From an uncultured Clostridia bacterium (lineage in GTDB: Bacteria; Bacillota; Clostridia; Lachnospirales; Bianqueaceae), in the NCBI GenBank assembly GCA_947570515.1, contig CANOUM010000080.1, positions 1 through 7,055 on the forward strand: DNA of 7,055 bases. Reading direction: 5' to 3'. A program made the position numbers and the translations under genes. Positions 1 through 6,164 of this stretch are shown here, piece by piece. The notes beneath the pieces are model-generated. The model saw only the letters and a list, made by a program, of their open reading frames with translations. It searched no databases and was not told the origin of the DNA. Numbering within the stretch: the first letter of the stretch is position 1; every line of letters begins with the position of its first letter.

Positions 1-370
1 CAAAGGAATTAGCATTTACACCACGAAAGTCTCTTACGCGAGGTAAAGCTAAGCTGATCAGGCGATCTGCAAAATCATACATTTTCTCACCGCGAAGCGT
101 TACCTTACAACCAATTGACATGCCCTCACGCAGCTTAAAATTCGCAATAGATTTCTTTGCTTTTGTAATAATGGGTTTCTGACCGGAGATAATCGTCAGA
201 TCAGAAATAGCGCTCTCTAAAGCTTTCGGATTTTCTTTAGCTTCTCCAACACCCATATTGATTACGATCTTATCCAGCTTCGGTACTTCCAACGGGTTTT
301 TATAATTGAATTTTTTAATCAGCCCGGGAACTACCTCAGTCTTATAAAAATCTTTCATTCGGCTACTCAC
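1..370 (-). CDS. rplE: 50S ribosomal protein L5, 3' end cut by window edge
   Basis: L5 binds 5S rRNA and helps form the central protuberance of the large subunit, contacting the P-site tRNA. The first 123 codons are visible of a family length near 180; the rest lies beyond position 1. The reading begins VSSRMKDFYKTEVVPGLIKK and carries the conserved KIVINMGVGEA block (about residues 34-44), the GQKPIITKAKKSIA block (63-76) and the PRVRDFRGVNANSF block at the cut end. I chose the GTG at 368-370 because AGGAGG (379-384) is 8 nt upstream. The in-frame ATG at 356-358 would be 20 nt from that site and would remove residues that resemble the usual L5 N-terminus. It follows rplX after 15 nt. Identification is very secure; the GTG start is likely. 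Confidence 0.96.
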   Translation of the reverse strand, partial: MSSRMKDFYKTEVVPGLIKKFNYKNPLEVPKLDKIVINMGVGEAKENPKALESAISDLTIISGQKPIITKAKKSIANFKLREGMSIGCKVTLRGEKMYDFADRLISLALPRVRDFRGVNANSF

Positions 371-378
371 TCTTGATA

Positions 379-384
379 CCTCCT
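379..384 (-). promoter_or_regulatory. ribosome binding site of rplE (decides the GTG start)
   Basis: AGGAGG followed by T lies 8 nt before the GTG at 370 and 20 nt before the next in-frame ATG at 358. The spacing favours GTG as the start. Confidence 0.8.
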
Positions 385-385
385 A

Positions 386-718
386 TTAGTCAATCACTTC
401 ATCAGTAGACTTAGCGAAGCGCACGCGAGTTGTAACCTCTTTGCCGTCTACGGTCTTGCTCTCAGACTTAATGCCCACGCGGGTGGGTTTGCCTTCATGA
501 AGGTACATAACGTTAGAAACATGGATCGGAGCCTCTTGATGAACAATTCCGCCCTGATTCGCACCGTTAGGTTTCTGATGCTTAGTAGCCATATTGACAT
601 TTTCAACAATAACACGCTCGTTCTTCAGATCAACGGCCAGCACCTTACCTTCTTTTCCTTTATCCTTACCAGTGATCACGCGTACGGTATCACCCTTTTT
701 AATTTTCATCTTTCCCAT
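386..718 (-). CDS. rplX: 50S ribosomal protein L24
   Basis: L24 is an assembly-initiating protein that binds domain I of 23S rRNA near the exit of the peptide tunnel. The product is 110 residues, slightly longer than the usual 100-105. A KOW motif fills roughly residues 5-30 (KKGDTVRVITGKDKGKEGKV), followed by the typical VIVENVNMATKHQKP segment and the GGIVHQEAPIHVSNVM block. The ATG at 718 is supported by GGAGGT at 725-730, 7 nt away. The ATG three codons later (709) would be about 16 nt away. The gene lies 15 nt after rplN and 15 nt before rplE. The extra length is a short acidic C-terminal tail. Confidence 0.98.
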   Translation of the reverse strand: MGKMKIKKGDTVRVITGKDKGKEGKVLAVDLKNERVIVENVNMATKHQKPNGANQGGIVHQEAPIHVSNVMYLHEGKPTRVGIKSESKTVDGKEVTTRVRFAKSTDEVID

Positions 719-733
719 CTGTACACCTCCAAA

Positions 734-1102
734 TTAAAGTACTTCGGGAGCTAAGGAAAGAATTCTCAAGAATTTCTTCTCACGCAGCTCTCTGGCTACA
801 GGGCCAAAAATACGAGTTCCTCTGGGATTCAAATCTTCTTTGATAATAACGGCAGCGTTTTCATCAAAGCGGATATAGGCTCCGTTCTTACGGCGAACCG
901 GTCTCACGGTTCTCACCACAACGGCACGAACTACATCGCCCTTCTTTACAACTCCGCCGGGTGTTGCTTCTTTAACCGCAGCAATCACCACATCACCAAC
1001 AGCGGCATATCTACGAGTAGATCCGCCTAATACACGAATGACCAAAAGCTCTTTGGCACCGGTATTATCGGCAACTTTCATCCTGCTTTCTTGCTGTAAC
1101 AT
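734..1102 (-). CDS. rplN: 50S ribosomal protein L14
   Basis: L14 sits at the subunit interface, contacts L19 and 16S rRNA helix 14 (bridge B8), and is the docking point of the silencing factor RsfS. The product is exactly 122 residues, the standard length. Family hallmarks are the start MLQQESRMKVADNTGAKE, the GGSTRRYAAVGDVVIAAVKEA segment with the basic loop, VVRTVRPVRRKNGAYIRFDEN, and the end GTRIFGPVARELREK. AGGAGGTT at 1111-1118 precedes the ATG by about 10 nt. It follows rpsQ by 23 nt and precedes rplX by 15 nt. In E. coli this gene opens the spc operon, but no promoter or terminator is visible before it here. Confidence 0.98.
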   Translation of the reverse strand: MLQQESRMKVADNTGAKELLVIRVLGGSTRRYAAVGDVVIAAVKEATPGGVVKKGDVVRAVVVRTVRPVRRKNGAYIRFDENAAVIIKEDLNPRGTRIFGPVARELREKKFLRILSLAPEVL

Positions 1103-1125
1103 GGCAGGGTAACCTCCTCAATCAA

Positions 1126-1380
1126 TTATTTTGCTCTTTCGATAATCTCAACTACACGCCATCTCTTATCTTTAGATAAGGGTCTGGTTTCCATAACACG
1201 AACACGATCACCAATACGGCATTCGTTGTTTTCATCATGCGCCTTCAGCTTGTAGGTTCTTTTGATAATTTTACCATATTCGGGATGTTTTACGTTATTC
1301 TGAACGCTAACCACGATTGTTTTATCCATCTTATCACTGGAAACAAGGCCAACCATGGTTTTTCTTAAATTTCTATCCAC
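1126..1380 (-). CDS. rpsQ: 30S ribosomal protein S17
   Basis: S17 is a primary 16S rRNA-binding protein of the small-subunit body. The product is 84 residues, normal length, with an OB-fold sequence: RKTMVGLVSSDKMDKTIVV at the N-terminus, the KHPEYGKIIKRTYKLKAHDE central block, and GDRVRVMETRPLSKDKRWRVVEI near the end. The start codon is GTG (1378-1380), preceded 9 nt upstream by AAGGAGG at 1390-1396. No in-frame ATG gives a complete S17, so GTG is confidently the start. The gap after rpmC is 26 nt. Confidence 0.97.
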   Translation of the reverse strand: MDRNLRKTMVGLVSSDKMDKTIVVSVQNNVKHPEYGKIIKRTYKLKAHDENNECRIGDRVRVMETRPLSKDKRWRVVEIIERAK

Positions 1381-1389
1381 TTATAAAGT

Positions 1390-1396
1390 CCTCCTT
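1390..1396 (-). promoter_or_regulatory. ribosome binding site of rpsQ (supports the GTG start)
   Basis: AAGGAGG lies 9 nt before the GTG at 1380. The next in-frame ATG is eight codons inside the conserved N-terminus, so this site fixes the start. Confidence 0.8.
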
Positions 1397-1406
1397 AACT
1401 CATCCG

Positions 1407-1610
1407 TTACTGATGCGCCTTTTGGGTAAGCACTGTCTGAATCCGAGCAATGTTCTTACGAACCTCTTTAATTCTGGCAGTATTATTCAATTGATTGGTG
1501 GCATTCTGAAAACGGAGATTGAAAAGCTCTTTCTTTGCGGAAACGAGTTCCATTTCCAACTGTTCACAGCTTTTTACCTTTAATTCATCCAAAAATTCGG
1601 TTTTCTTCAC
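1407..1610 (-). CDS. rpmC: 50S ribosomal protein L29
   Basis: L29 is a small two-helix protein at the tunnel exit, next to L23, where nascent-chain factors dock. The product is 67 residues, typical. The hallmark ELFNLRFQNATNQLNNTARIKEVRKNIARIQTVL covers the second half of helix 1 and helix 2; it is quoted here as consecutive blocks ELFNLRFQ, NTARIKEVRK and NIARIQTVL. The start is GTG at 1608-1610. A TGA in frame two codons upstream rules out a longer reading, and there is no ATG near the N-terminus. The ribosome binding site is weak: AGAGGA at 1623-1628, 12 nt away. It follows rplP by 34 nt. It is the weakest initiation region of the operon by eye. Confidence 0.96.
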   Translation of the reverse strand: MKKTEFLDELKVKSCEQLEMELVSAKKELFNLRFQNATNQLNNTARIKEVRKNIARIQTVLTQKAHQ

Positions 1611-1622
1611 TTCTATTCACCA

Positions 1623-1628
1623 TCCTCT
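1623..1628 (-). promoter_or_regulatory. weak ribosome binding site of rpmC
   Basis: AGAGGA, 12 nt before the GTG at 1610, is the best Shine-Dalgarno match here. The other genes mostly have AGGAGG at 6-10 nt. Confidence 0.5.
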
Positions 1629-1644
1629 ATCATTTCATTCGACA

Positions 1645-2082
1645 TTAGTTAGCTGCATCAAGCTCTGCATCCAACTCCTGACGAGAGGCAATCTTACACT
1701 TGACGGGAAGCTTATGCATAGCCAGACGAAGTGCTTCACGTGCTACTTCTTCCGGTACGCCGGCACTTTCAAACATAACACGGCCCGGTTTTACAACAGC
1801 AACCCAAAACTCTGTAGAACCTTTACCGGAACCCATTCGAGTCTCAGCCGGTTTTGCAGTTACAGGCTTGTCTGGGAAAATCTTAATCCAAACCTTACCT
1901 CCACGCTTGATATAACGAGTCATCGCAACACGGGCTGCCTCAATCTGATTTGATTTAACCCATGCAGGAGTTGTAGCAATCAAACCGAATTCACCATAAG
2001 TAATCCGGTTTCCACGCAAAGCCTTACCAGCCATGCTACCGCGGAACTGCTTACGATGTTTAACTCTCTTCGGCATTAACAT
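1645..2082 (-). CDS. rplP: 50S ribosomal protein L16
   Basis: L16 binds 23S rRNA near the A-site tRNA elbow and the peptidyl-transferase region and is a late assembly protein. The product is 145 residues, normal. Hallmarks are MLMPKRVKHRKQFRG at the N-terminus, ITYGEFGLIATTPAWVKSNQIEAAR (about 27-51), GGKVWIKIFPDKPVT, and RMGSGKGSTEFWVAVVKPG (82-100). Arg82 corresponds to the position that is hydroxylated in E. coli L16 (Arg81). The start ATG overlaps the rpsC stop (TAATG at 2080-2084), so translational coupling is expected. GGGAG inside the rpsC 3' end serves as ribosome binding site. An ATG two codons downstream is possible, but MLxPKRV is the family norm. Confidence 0.98.
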   Translation of the reverse strand: MLMPKRVKHRKQFRGSMAGKALRGNRITYGEFGLIATTPAWVKSNQIEAARVAMTRYIKRGGKVWIKIFPDKPVTAKPAETRMGSGKGSTEFWVAVVKPGRVMFESAGVPEEVAREALRLAMHKLPVKCKIASRQELDAELDAAN

Positions 2083-2741
2083 TAGTTATCGCTCCCTTCT
2101 TTATTAGCCTTGGCAGGAAGAACCTCACCATGGTTAATCCAAACTTTTACGCCCAGCTTACCATAAGCGGTATTCGCTTCAGCAAAGCCATAGTCAATGT
2201 TGGCACGCAGAGTCTGCTGCGGAAGGTTACCTTCGTTATAAGATTCGCTTCGAGCAATCTCAGCACCACCTACACGACCACCTACCGTTGTCTTCACACC
2301 TTTAGCACCAGCCTTCATAGCACGGCTCATGGCTTGCTTTAATGCGCGGCGGAAAGAAACACGATTCTCAAGCTGCTGTGCAATGTTTTCTGCTACCAGC
2401 TGTGCATCCTTTTCAGGGCGCTTTACTTCGATAATATTCAAAGATACTTTTGCATCTGTCAGTGCCTGCAGTTCATCCTTCAGCAGTTTAACACCAACTG
2501 CTTCTTTTCCGATGATAATGCCAGGTTTTGCAGTCATAATAATAACTTTAATACGGCCTGCGGCTCTCTCAATTTCGATTTTGGAAATTCCTGCCTGATA
2601 AAGCTTTTCTTTCAGGAAGGTACGAATCTTATGATCCTCAATCAGGAGATCGCCAAACTGGTTTGCATTTGCGTACCATTTCGCATCCCAATCCTTAATA
2701 ACGCCGACTCTAAGTCCATGCGGATTAACTTTCTGACCCAT
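2082..2741 (-). CDS. rpsC: 30S ribosomal protein S3
   Basis: S3 lines the mRNA entry tunnel of the small-subunit head. The product is 219 residues, normal. It opens MGQKVNPHGLRVGVIKDWDA. A type II KH domain follows, with the loop at residues 78-81 reading GKEA instead of the usual GKGG/GKKG. The C-terminal S3 domain contains LENRVSFRRALKQ, in which Arg131, Arg132 and Lys135 match the E. coli residues implicated in mRNA helicase activity, and GGRVGGAEIARSE (154-166). The end is VKVWINHGEVLP plus a short tail. AGGAGG at 2748-2753 is 6 nt from the ATG and overlaps the rplV stop codon. The stop overlaps the rplP start. Confidence 0.98.
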   Translation of the reverse strand: MGQKVNPHGLRVGVIKDWDAKWYANANQFGDLLIEDHKIRTFLKEKLYQAGISKIEIERAAGRIKVIIMTAKPGIIIGKEAVGVKLLKDELQALTDAKVSLNIIEVKRPEKDAQLVAENIAQQLENRVSFRRALKQAMSRAMKAGAKGVKTTVGGRVGGAEIARSESYNEGNLPQQTLRANIDYGFAEANTAYGKLGVKVWINHGEVLPAKANKEGSDN

Positions 2742-2752
2742 GAGTCTCCTCC

Positions 2753-3154
2753 TTATCTCTCATTCAAAATAATCGTGATATGACTGGTTCTTTTCAGGAT
2801 TCTATCTGCTCTACCCTGTGCTCTGGGCATAATTCTTTTCAAAGTGGGACCTTGATTTGCAAATGCTTCCTGTACATAAAGTTTAGAAACATCAATATCC
2901 ATATCACGCTCTGCTGCAGCATATTCAGCATTTGCCACTGCCGAATCCAAAACCTTACCAATGATTCGAGCACCTTCTCTGGGGGTAGCTGCAAGAATAG
3001 CGGAAGCAAGCGCTACGTCTTTACCTTTAATGGTGTCTAATACAATCTTTGCCTTAGTGGGAGCGATACGGACAAACGTAACTTTTGCTCTCGGACGCTG
3101 ATCTTTCTGTGCGTTACGCTCCCTCTTAATTTGGCTTCTATGACCTTTCGCCAT
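2753..3154 (-). CDS. rplV: 50S ribosomal protein L22 with N-terminal extension
   Basis: L22 spans from the solvent surface to the tunnel constriction, where its beta-hairpin meets L4. The product is 133 residues against a usual 110-115. The excess is a basic N-terminal segment, residues 1-22 (MAKGHRSQIKRERNAQKDQR and two more). The conserved core then starts at AKVTFVRIAPTKAKIVLD. The tunnel hairpin is residues about 99-117 (ANQGPTLKRIMPRAQGRAD), and the end RTSHITIILNER is typical. The long start is supported by AGGAGG at 3162-3167, 7 nt from the ATG. I recall similar extensions in Oscillospiraceae/Ruminococcaceae L22, so this is probably lineage-specific and not an error. It lies 48 nt after rpsS. 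Confidence 0.97.
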   Translation of the reverse strand: MAKGHRSQIKRERNAQKDQRPRAKVTFVRIAPTKAKIVLDTIKGKDVALASAILAATPREGARIIGKVLDSAVANAEYAAAERDMDIDVSKLYVQEAFANQGPTLKRIMPRAQGRADRILKRTSHITIILNER

Positions 3155-3202
3155 GATATTTCCTCCTTATTTCAATCGCAAGATATCACCAATCAGCTGT
3201 GA

Positions 3203-3484
3203 TTATCTTACCGATCCTTTCTTCTCATCTTTTCCATGACCGCGATAGGTACGGGTCAAAACGAATTCACCCAGCTTATGACCTACCATATCCTCTGTCA
3301 CGTATACCGGAACATGCTTTCTTCCATCATGAACGGCAAAGGTATGACCAACGAAAGAGGGGAAGATAGTGGAACGACGAGACCATGTCTTAATAACCTG
3401 TTTGTCGCCGGATGCGTTCATCGCATCAACTTTCTTTAACAAAGATGCGTCCGCAAAAGGACCTTTCTTTAAAGAACGTGCCAT
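3203..3484 (-). CDS. rpsS: 30S ribosomal protein S19
   Basis: S19 is in the small-subunit head with S13 and contacts the A-site tRNA and the intersubunit bridge region. The product is 93 residues, normal. Hallmarks are MARSLKKGPFADASLLKKV, the WSRRSTIFPSFVGHTFAVHDGRKHVPV block (about 34-60), and the ending VGHKLGEFVLTRTYRGHGKD with a basic tail. AGGAGG at 3493-3498 overlaps the rplB stop codon and is 8 nt from the ATG, so the two genes are tightly linked. Confidence 0.98.
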   Translation of the reverse strand: MARSLKKGPFADASLLKKVDAMNASGDKQVIKTWSRRSTIFPSFVGHTFAVHDGRKHVPVYVTEDMVGHKLGEFVLTRTYRGHGKDEKKGSVR

Positions 3485-3497
3485 CTGTTATGCCTCC

Positions 3498-4337
3498 TTA
3501 TTTACTGTTCTTCGCACGGCTGCGTACGATATATTTGTTAGACTGTTTCTTCTTTTTACGCGTCTTCAGACCCAGAGCCGGTTTACCCCAAGGAGTCATC
3601 GGGCTAGGACGGCCGACAGGCGCCTTACCTTCACCACCACCGTGCGGATGGTCGTTAGGATTCATAACAGAACCGCGAACAGTGGGACGAATTCCCATAT
3701 GTCTCTTACGTCCTGCCTTACCAATTTTAATCAGCTCATGATCACCGTTTCCGACTGTACCAATCGTTGCTCTGCAATCAATCGGAACCATTCTCATCTC
3801 GCCGGAGGGCAAACGCAAGGTTGCAAATTTTCCTTCTTTAGCCATTAGCTGTGCAGCATTTCCTGCTGCGCGCACCATCTGGCCGCCTTTACCAGGTTTC
3901 ATCTCAATATTATGCACACTGGATCCGGTCGGAATATTTCTCAAGGGCAGGCAGTTGCCTACTTTGATCTCTACATTCTCACCGCTGATGACAACATCGC
4001 CGTCTTTCAGACCTTCCGGAGCTAACATATAGCGTTTTTCCCCATCAGCATAAGCAAGTAAAGCAATATTAGCGCTACGGTTAGGATCATACTCGATTCC
4101 AACAACCTTAGCCGGAATTCCGTCTTTATTTCTCTTGAAATCAATAATTCTGTATAATTTCTTATGACCGCCGCCATGATGACGTACTGTAATCTTTCCG
4201 TAACTATTGCGGCCAGCCGTATTTTTAACACGAACAACCAGAGACTTCTCAGGCTCACTTTTTGTGATTTCTGTAAAAGCAGAACCCGTCATATTTCTCC
4301 GAGAAGCGGTATAAGGCTTATAAGTCTTAATAGCCAT
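3498..4337 (-). CDS. rplB: 50S ribosomal protein L2
   Basis: L2 is one of the most conserved large-subunit proteins, needed for subunit association and peptidyl-transferase function. The product is 279 residues, standard. It has the N-terminal MAIKTYKPYTASRRNMTG segment, an OB-fold region with HHGGGHKKLYRIIDFKR (about 53-69), an SH3-like region including NIEMKPGKGGQMVRAAG (143-159), and the C-terminal MNPNDHPHGGGEGKAPVGR (225-243). The histidines at 230 and 232 include the counterpart of E. coli His229, reported as critical for activity. The tail is rich in lysine and arginine. AAGGAG at 4347-4352 precedes the ATG by 9 nt. The 72-nt gap after rplW holds a possible hairpin. Confidence 0.99.
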   Translation of the reverse strand: MAIKTYKPYTASRRNMTGSAFTEITKSEPEKSLVVRVKNTAGRNSYGKITVRHHGGGHKKLYRIIDFKRNKDGIPAKVVGIEYDPNRSANIALLAYADGEKRYMLAPEGLKDGDVVISGENVEIKVGNCLPLRNIPTGSSVHNIEMKPGKGGQMVRAAGNAAQLMAKEGKFATLRLPSGEMRMVPIDCRATIGTVGNGDHELIKIGKAGRKRHMGIRPTVRGSVMNPNDHPHGGGEGKAPVGRPSPMTPWGKPALGLKTRKKKKQSNKYIVRSRAKNSK

Positions 4338-4354
4338 TATCTATTTCTCCTTTC

Positions 4355-4385
4355 GGTATACTTCATTTCTAAGAATGGAATTACC
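4355..4385 (-). other. possible irregular stem-loop between rplW and rplB
   Basis: On the transcribed strand GGTA (4382-4385) can pair with TACC (4355-4358). An inner CATT/AATG pairing with loop CTTAGA is separated from it by small internal loops. It lies just upstream of the rplB ribosome binding site. No U-run follows, so it is not a terminator. Pairing is short and could be chance. Confidence 0.3.
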
Positions 4386-4409
4386 GGGATTTAATCTTGA
4401 TTCTATTGA

Positions 4410-4709
4410 TTAAATTCCTTCAAAAAACTCAATGTCCTTGCTATAAGGAGTCAAGGTTACAATTGCTTTTTTAATCGCATTGGTACGGCCGACAATATAA
4501 CCTCTTCTCTTGTTTTTACCACGACGATTCATGGTATTTACCTTCAGGACCTTGGTACCTTCAAACATTTTTTCTACAGCTTCACGGATCTGAATCTTAT
4601 TGGCTTCAGGATGTACCAGGAAGGTGTATTTCTTTTCGCCCATCAGCTCCATACTTTTTTCGGTGATCACAGGCTTTAAAAGTACGTCATAATATTTGAT
4701 ATCTGCCAT
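4410..4709 (-). CDS. rplW: 50S ribosomal protein L23
   Basis: L23 sits at the tunnel exit and is the docking site of trigger factor and the signal recognition particle. The product is 99 residues, normal. It opens MADIKYYDVLLKPVITEKSM; Glu17 corresponds to the conserved glutamate (E. coli Glu18) contacted by trigger factor. Next come KYTFLVHPEANKIQIREAVEK and the basic loop NRRGKNKRRGYIVGRTNAIKKA (about 61-82) that reaches into 23S rRNA. The start ATG overlaps the rplD stop by one base (TAATG at 4707-4711). GAGGTG inside the rplD end acts as ribosome binding site, which implies translational coupling of L4 and L23. Confidence 0.98.
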   Translation of the reverse strand: MADIKYYDVLLKPVITEKSMELMGEKKYTFLVHPEANKIQIREAVEKMFEGTKVLKVNTMNRRGKNKRRGYIVGRTNAIKKAIVTLTPYSKDIEFFEGI

Positions 4710-5329
4710 TATTCAAACACCTCTTCAATCTTCGCGATGGCATCCTTGGTTGCAACGAAATTTTCGTACTTCAGGATGTCGTATACATTGATCTGCTCTG
4801 CGCGGATTGTCTTGACGCCAGGAATATTACGAGCAGACAGTACTGCATTGGTATTCTCTCCGTTTAAAACAATCAACGCTTTTTCCAGGCTAAACTGATT
4901 CAGTACATTCTGCATTGCTTTTGTTTTAATTTCGGCCAGATTCATATCTTCCAAAACAATCAGATTATTGTCATGCACGCGAGTGGTAAGCGCACTGCGA
5001 ATCGCCAAACGACGTGCTTTCTTATTCATTTTCTTAGAATAATCACGTGGTTTGGGAGCGAAAACAACGCCGCCTCCAACCCACTGCGGAGCACGGATGC
5101 TTCCCTGACGGGCTCTACCGGTTCCTTTCTGACGGTATGGCTTTCTGCCACCGCCACGAACTTCTGCACGAGTCTTAGCGCTCTGTGTTCCCTGTCTCAT
5201 ATTAGCCAGGTGCGCTACTACAGCTTCATGCATTACGTGAACGTTTACTTCTACGCCGAAAACACTGTCTTTTAATTCGATCTGACCGTTTTCAGCGCCG
5301 TCCATTGTATAAACAGCTACTTTCGCCAT
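4709..5329 (-). CDS. rplD: 50S ribosomal protein L4
   Basis: L4 contributes an extended loop to the peptide tunnel constriction. In E. coli it also represses its own S10 operon by binding the mRNA leader. From the ATG at 5327-5329 the product is 206 residues, the normal length, starting MAKVAVYTMDG. The tunnel loop is about residues 50-95, with RAEVRGGGRKPYRQKGTGRA followed by RQGSIRAPQWVGGG. The C-terminal half is the alpha/beta globular domain (SLEKALIVL, NIPGVKTIRAEQINVYDIL). An in-frame ATG 15 codons upstream (5374) has no ribosome binding site and would add a non-conserved peptide. AAGGAGG at 5337-5343, 7 nt before the ATG, fixes the start. A GCCGGC hairpin stands just ahead of it. Confidence 0.98.
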   Translation of the reverse strand: MAKVAVYTMDGAENGQIELKDSVFGVEVNVHVMHEAVVAHLANMRQGTQSAKTRAEVRGGGRKPYRQKGTGRARQGSIRAPQWVGGGVVFAPKPRDYSKKMNKKARRLAIRSALTTRVHDNNLIVLEDMNLAEIKTKAMQNVLNQFSLEKALIVLNGENTNAVLSARNIPGVKTIRAEQINVYDILKYENFVATKDAIAKIEEVFE

Positions 5330-5336
5330 GTTTTTT

Positions 5337-5343
5337 CCTCCTT
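5337..5343 (-). promoter_or_regulatory. ribosome binding site of rplD (decides the start)
   Basis: AAGGAGG is 7 nt from the ATG at 5329. No such site precedes the in-frame ATG at 5374. The site begins 2 nt after the GCCGGC hairpin. Confidence 0.85.
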
Positions 5344-5345
5344 CA

Positions 5346-5360
5346 GCCGGCAAAGCCGGC
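5346..5360 (-). repeat. GCCGGC-TTT-GCCGGC hairpin before rplD
   Basis: Two copies of the self-complementary hexamer GCCGGC (5346-5351 and 5355-5360) flank AAA on the plus strand (TTT in the RNA sense). In mRNA this gives a six-base-pair, all-G/C stem with a 3-nt loop, 2 nt upstream of the rplD ribosome binding site. No U-run follows, so termination is unlikely. An effect on rplD translation or mRNA processing is an inference. Confidence 0.6.
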
Positions 5361-5388
5361 AAAATTCGATTCATTTGATCGATTATGA

Positions 5389-6021
5389 TTATGCTTTCAC
5401 GCTGTCAATAACAGTTACAACAGATTTCTTTGGTCCCGGTACAGAACCCTTGATCAAAAGCAGATTGCGCTCTGCATCTACTCGAACTACTTCCAGATTC
5501 TGAACTGTTGTCTGTACATGTCCCATATGACCAGGCAACTTTTTACCTTTAAATACACGTGCCGGATCACTGGATGCACCCATGGAACCTGCATGGCGAT
5601 GATATTTAGAACCATGCTCCATCGGGCCGCGGCCAAAACCATGACGATGGATAGCGCCTTGATACCCCTTACCCTTGGAGATGCCAGAAACATCAACTTT
5701 GTCGCCTACTTCAAACACATCAGCCTTGATTTCAGCGCCGAGCTCATATCCTTCGGCTCCTTCAATTCTGAATTCCTCAATGTTTCTCTTAACCGAAACA
5801 CCAGCCTTTGCGAAGTGGCCCTTCAAAGGCTTATTCACCAGCTTTTCACGAATTTCGCCAAATCCAACCTGAATTGCGCAGTATCCATCGTGCTCAGCCG
5901 TTTTCACCTGTGTAACAACACAGGGACCTGCTTCCAGGACTGTTACGGGAATCATTTCACCCGTTTCCTGATCGAAGATCTGAGTCATACCGATCTTCTT
6001 TGCCATAATGGCTTTCTTCAT
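5389..6021 (-). CDS. rplC: 50S ribosomal protein L3
   Basis: L3 is an early assembly protein whose central extension reaches the peptidyl-transferase centre. The product is 210 residues, normal. It opens MKKAIMAKKIGMTQIFDQET, has a beta-barrel with AGPCVVTQVKTAEHDGYCAIQ, and the extension at about 113-168 with GISKGKGYQGAIHRHGFGRG, HGSKYHRHAGSMGASSDPAR and FKGKKLPGHMG. The glutamine that PrmB methylates in E. coli (Gln150) is Ala here (GSMGAS), as in other Gram-positives as far as I recall. The ATG at 6019-6021 is supported by AGGAGGT at 6029-6035, 7 nt away. The alternative MAKKIG start five codons in is poorly spaced. It follows an unusually long 143-nt gap after rpsJ. Confidence 0.98.
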   Translation of the reverse strand: MKKAIMAKKIGMTQIFDQETGEMIPVTVLEAGPCVVTQVKTAEHDGYCAIQVGFGEIREKLVNKPLKGHFAKAGVSVKRNIEEFRIEGAEGYELGAEIKADVFEVGDKVDVSGISKGKGYQGAIHRHGFGRGPMEHGSKYHRHAGSMGASSDPARVFKGKKLPGHMGHVQTTVQNLEVVRVDAERNLLLIKGSVPGPKKSVVTVIDSVKA

Positions 6022-6164
6022 GGTATTTACCTCCTAATAATCTACAGCGGACCCGTCGTTAAACGGTTCATCCTAGGTCATTAAGCTGATATAATATATG
6101 TCAACTGAAATAACCAACTGCATTCGTACCTTTGCTTGTTTGTTATAATTGATTTAAAGAACGC
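6022..6164 (-). other. long rpsJ-rplC intergenic spacer
   Basis: This 143-nt stretch is the largest gap inside the operon. It is AT-rich near the rpsJ end and contains a perfect TTGACA (6099-6104) without a convincing -10 at the right distance. A small hairpin is possible near the rplC end: ACCGT at 6063-6067 with ACGGGT at 6051-6056, one bulge. A 16-codon ATG-TAG reading (6073-6123) is preceded only by AAAGG. I see no intrinsic terminator. Its role is unknown. Confidence 0.5.

Noticed and set aside
1519..1953. 144-codon plus-strand open reading frame
   Set aside because: It is antisense to rpmC and rplP; no domain or ribosome binding site supports it.
3369..3848. 159-codon plus-strand open reading frame
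   Set aside because: It is antisense to rpsS and rplB, with Ser/Thr/Arg-rich nonsense composition and no family resemblance.
5330..5374. Fifteen-codon upstream extension of rplD from the ATG at 5374
   Set aside because: There is no ribosome binding site before it, the peptide is not conserved L4 sequence, and AAGGAGG correctly precedes the ATG at 5329.
5518..6084. 188-codon open reading frame on the plus strand
   Set aside because: It lies antisense to the certain rplC gene and the spacer before it, has no recognisable domain, and is composed of reverse-complemented L3 codons.
6073..6104. Internal promoter from TTGACA in the rpsJ-rplC gap
   Set aside because: No hexamer 16-18 bp downstream resembles TATAAT; the nearby TATTAT lies too close to TTGACA and has no good -35 of its own.
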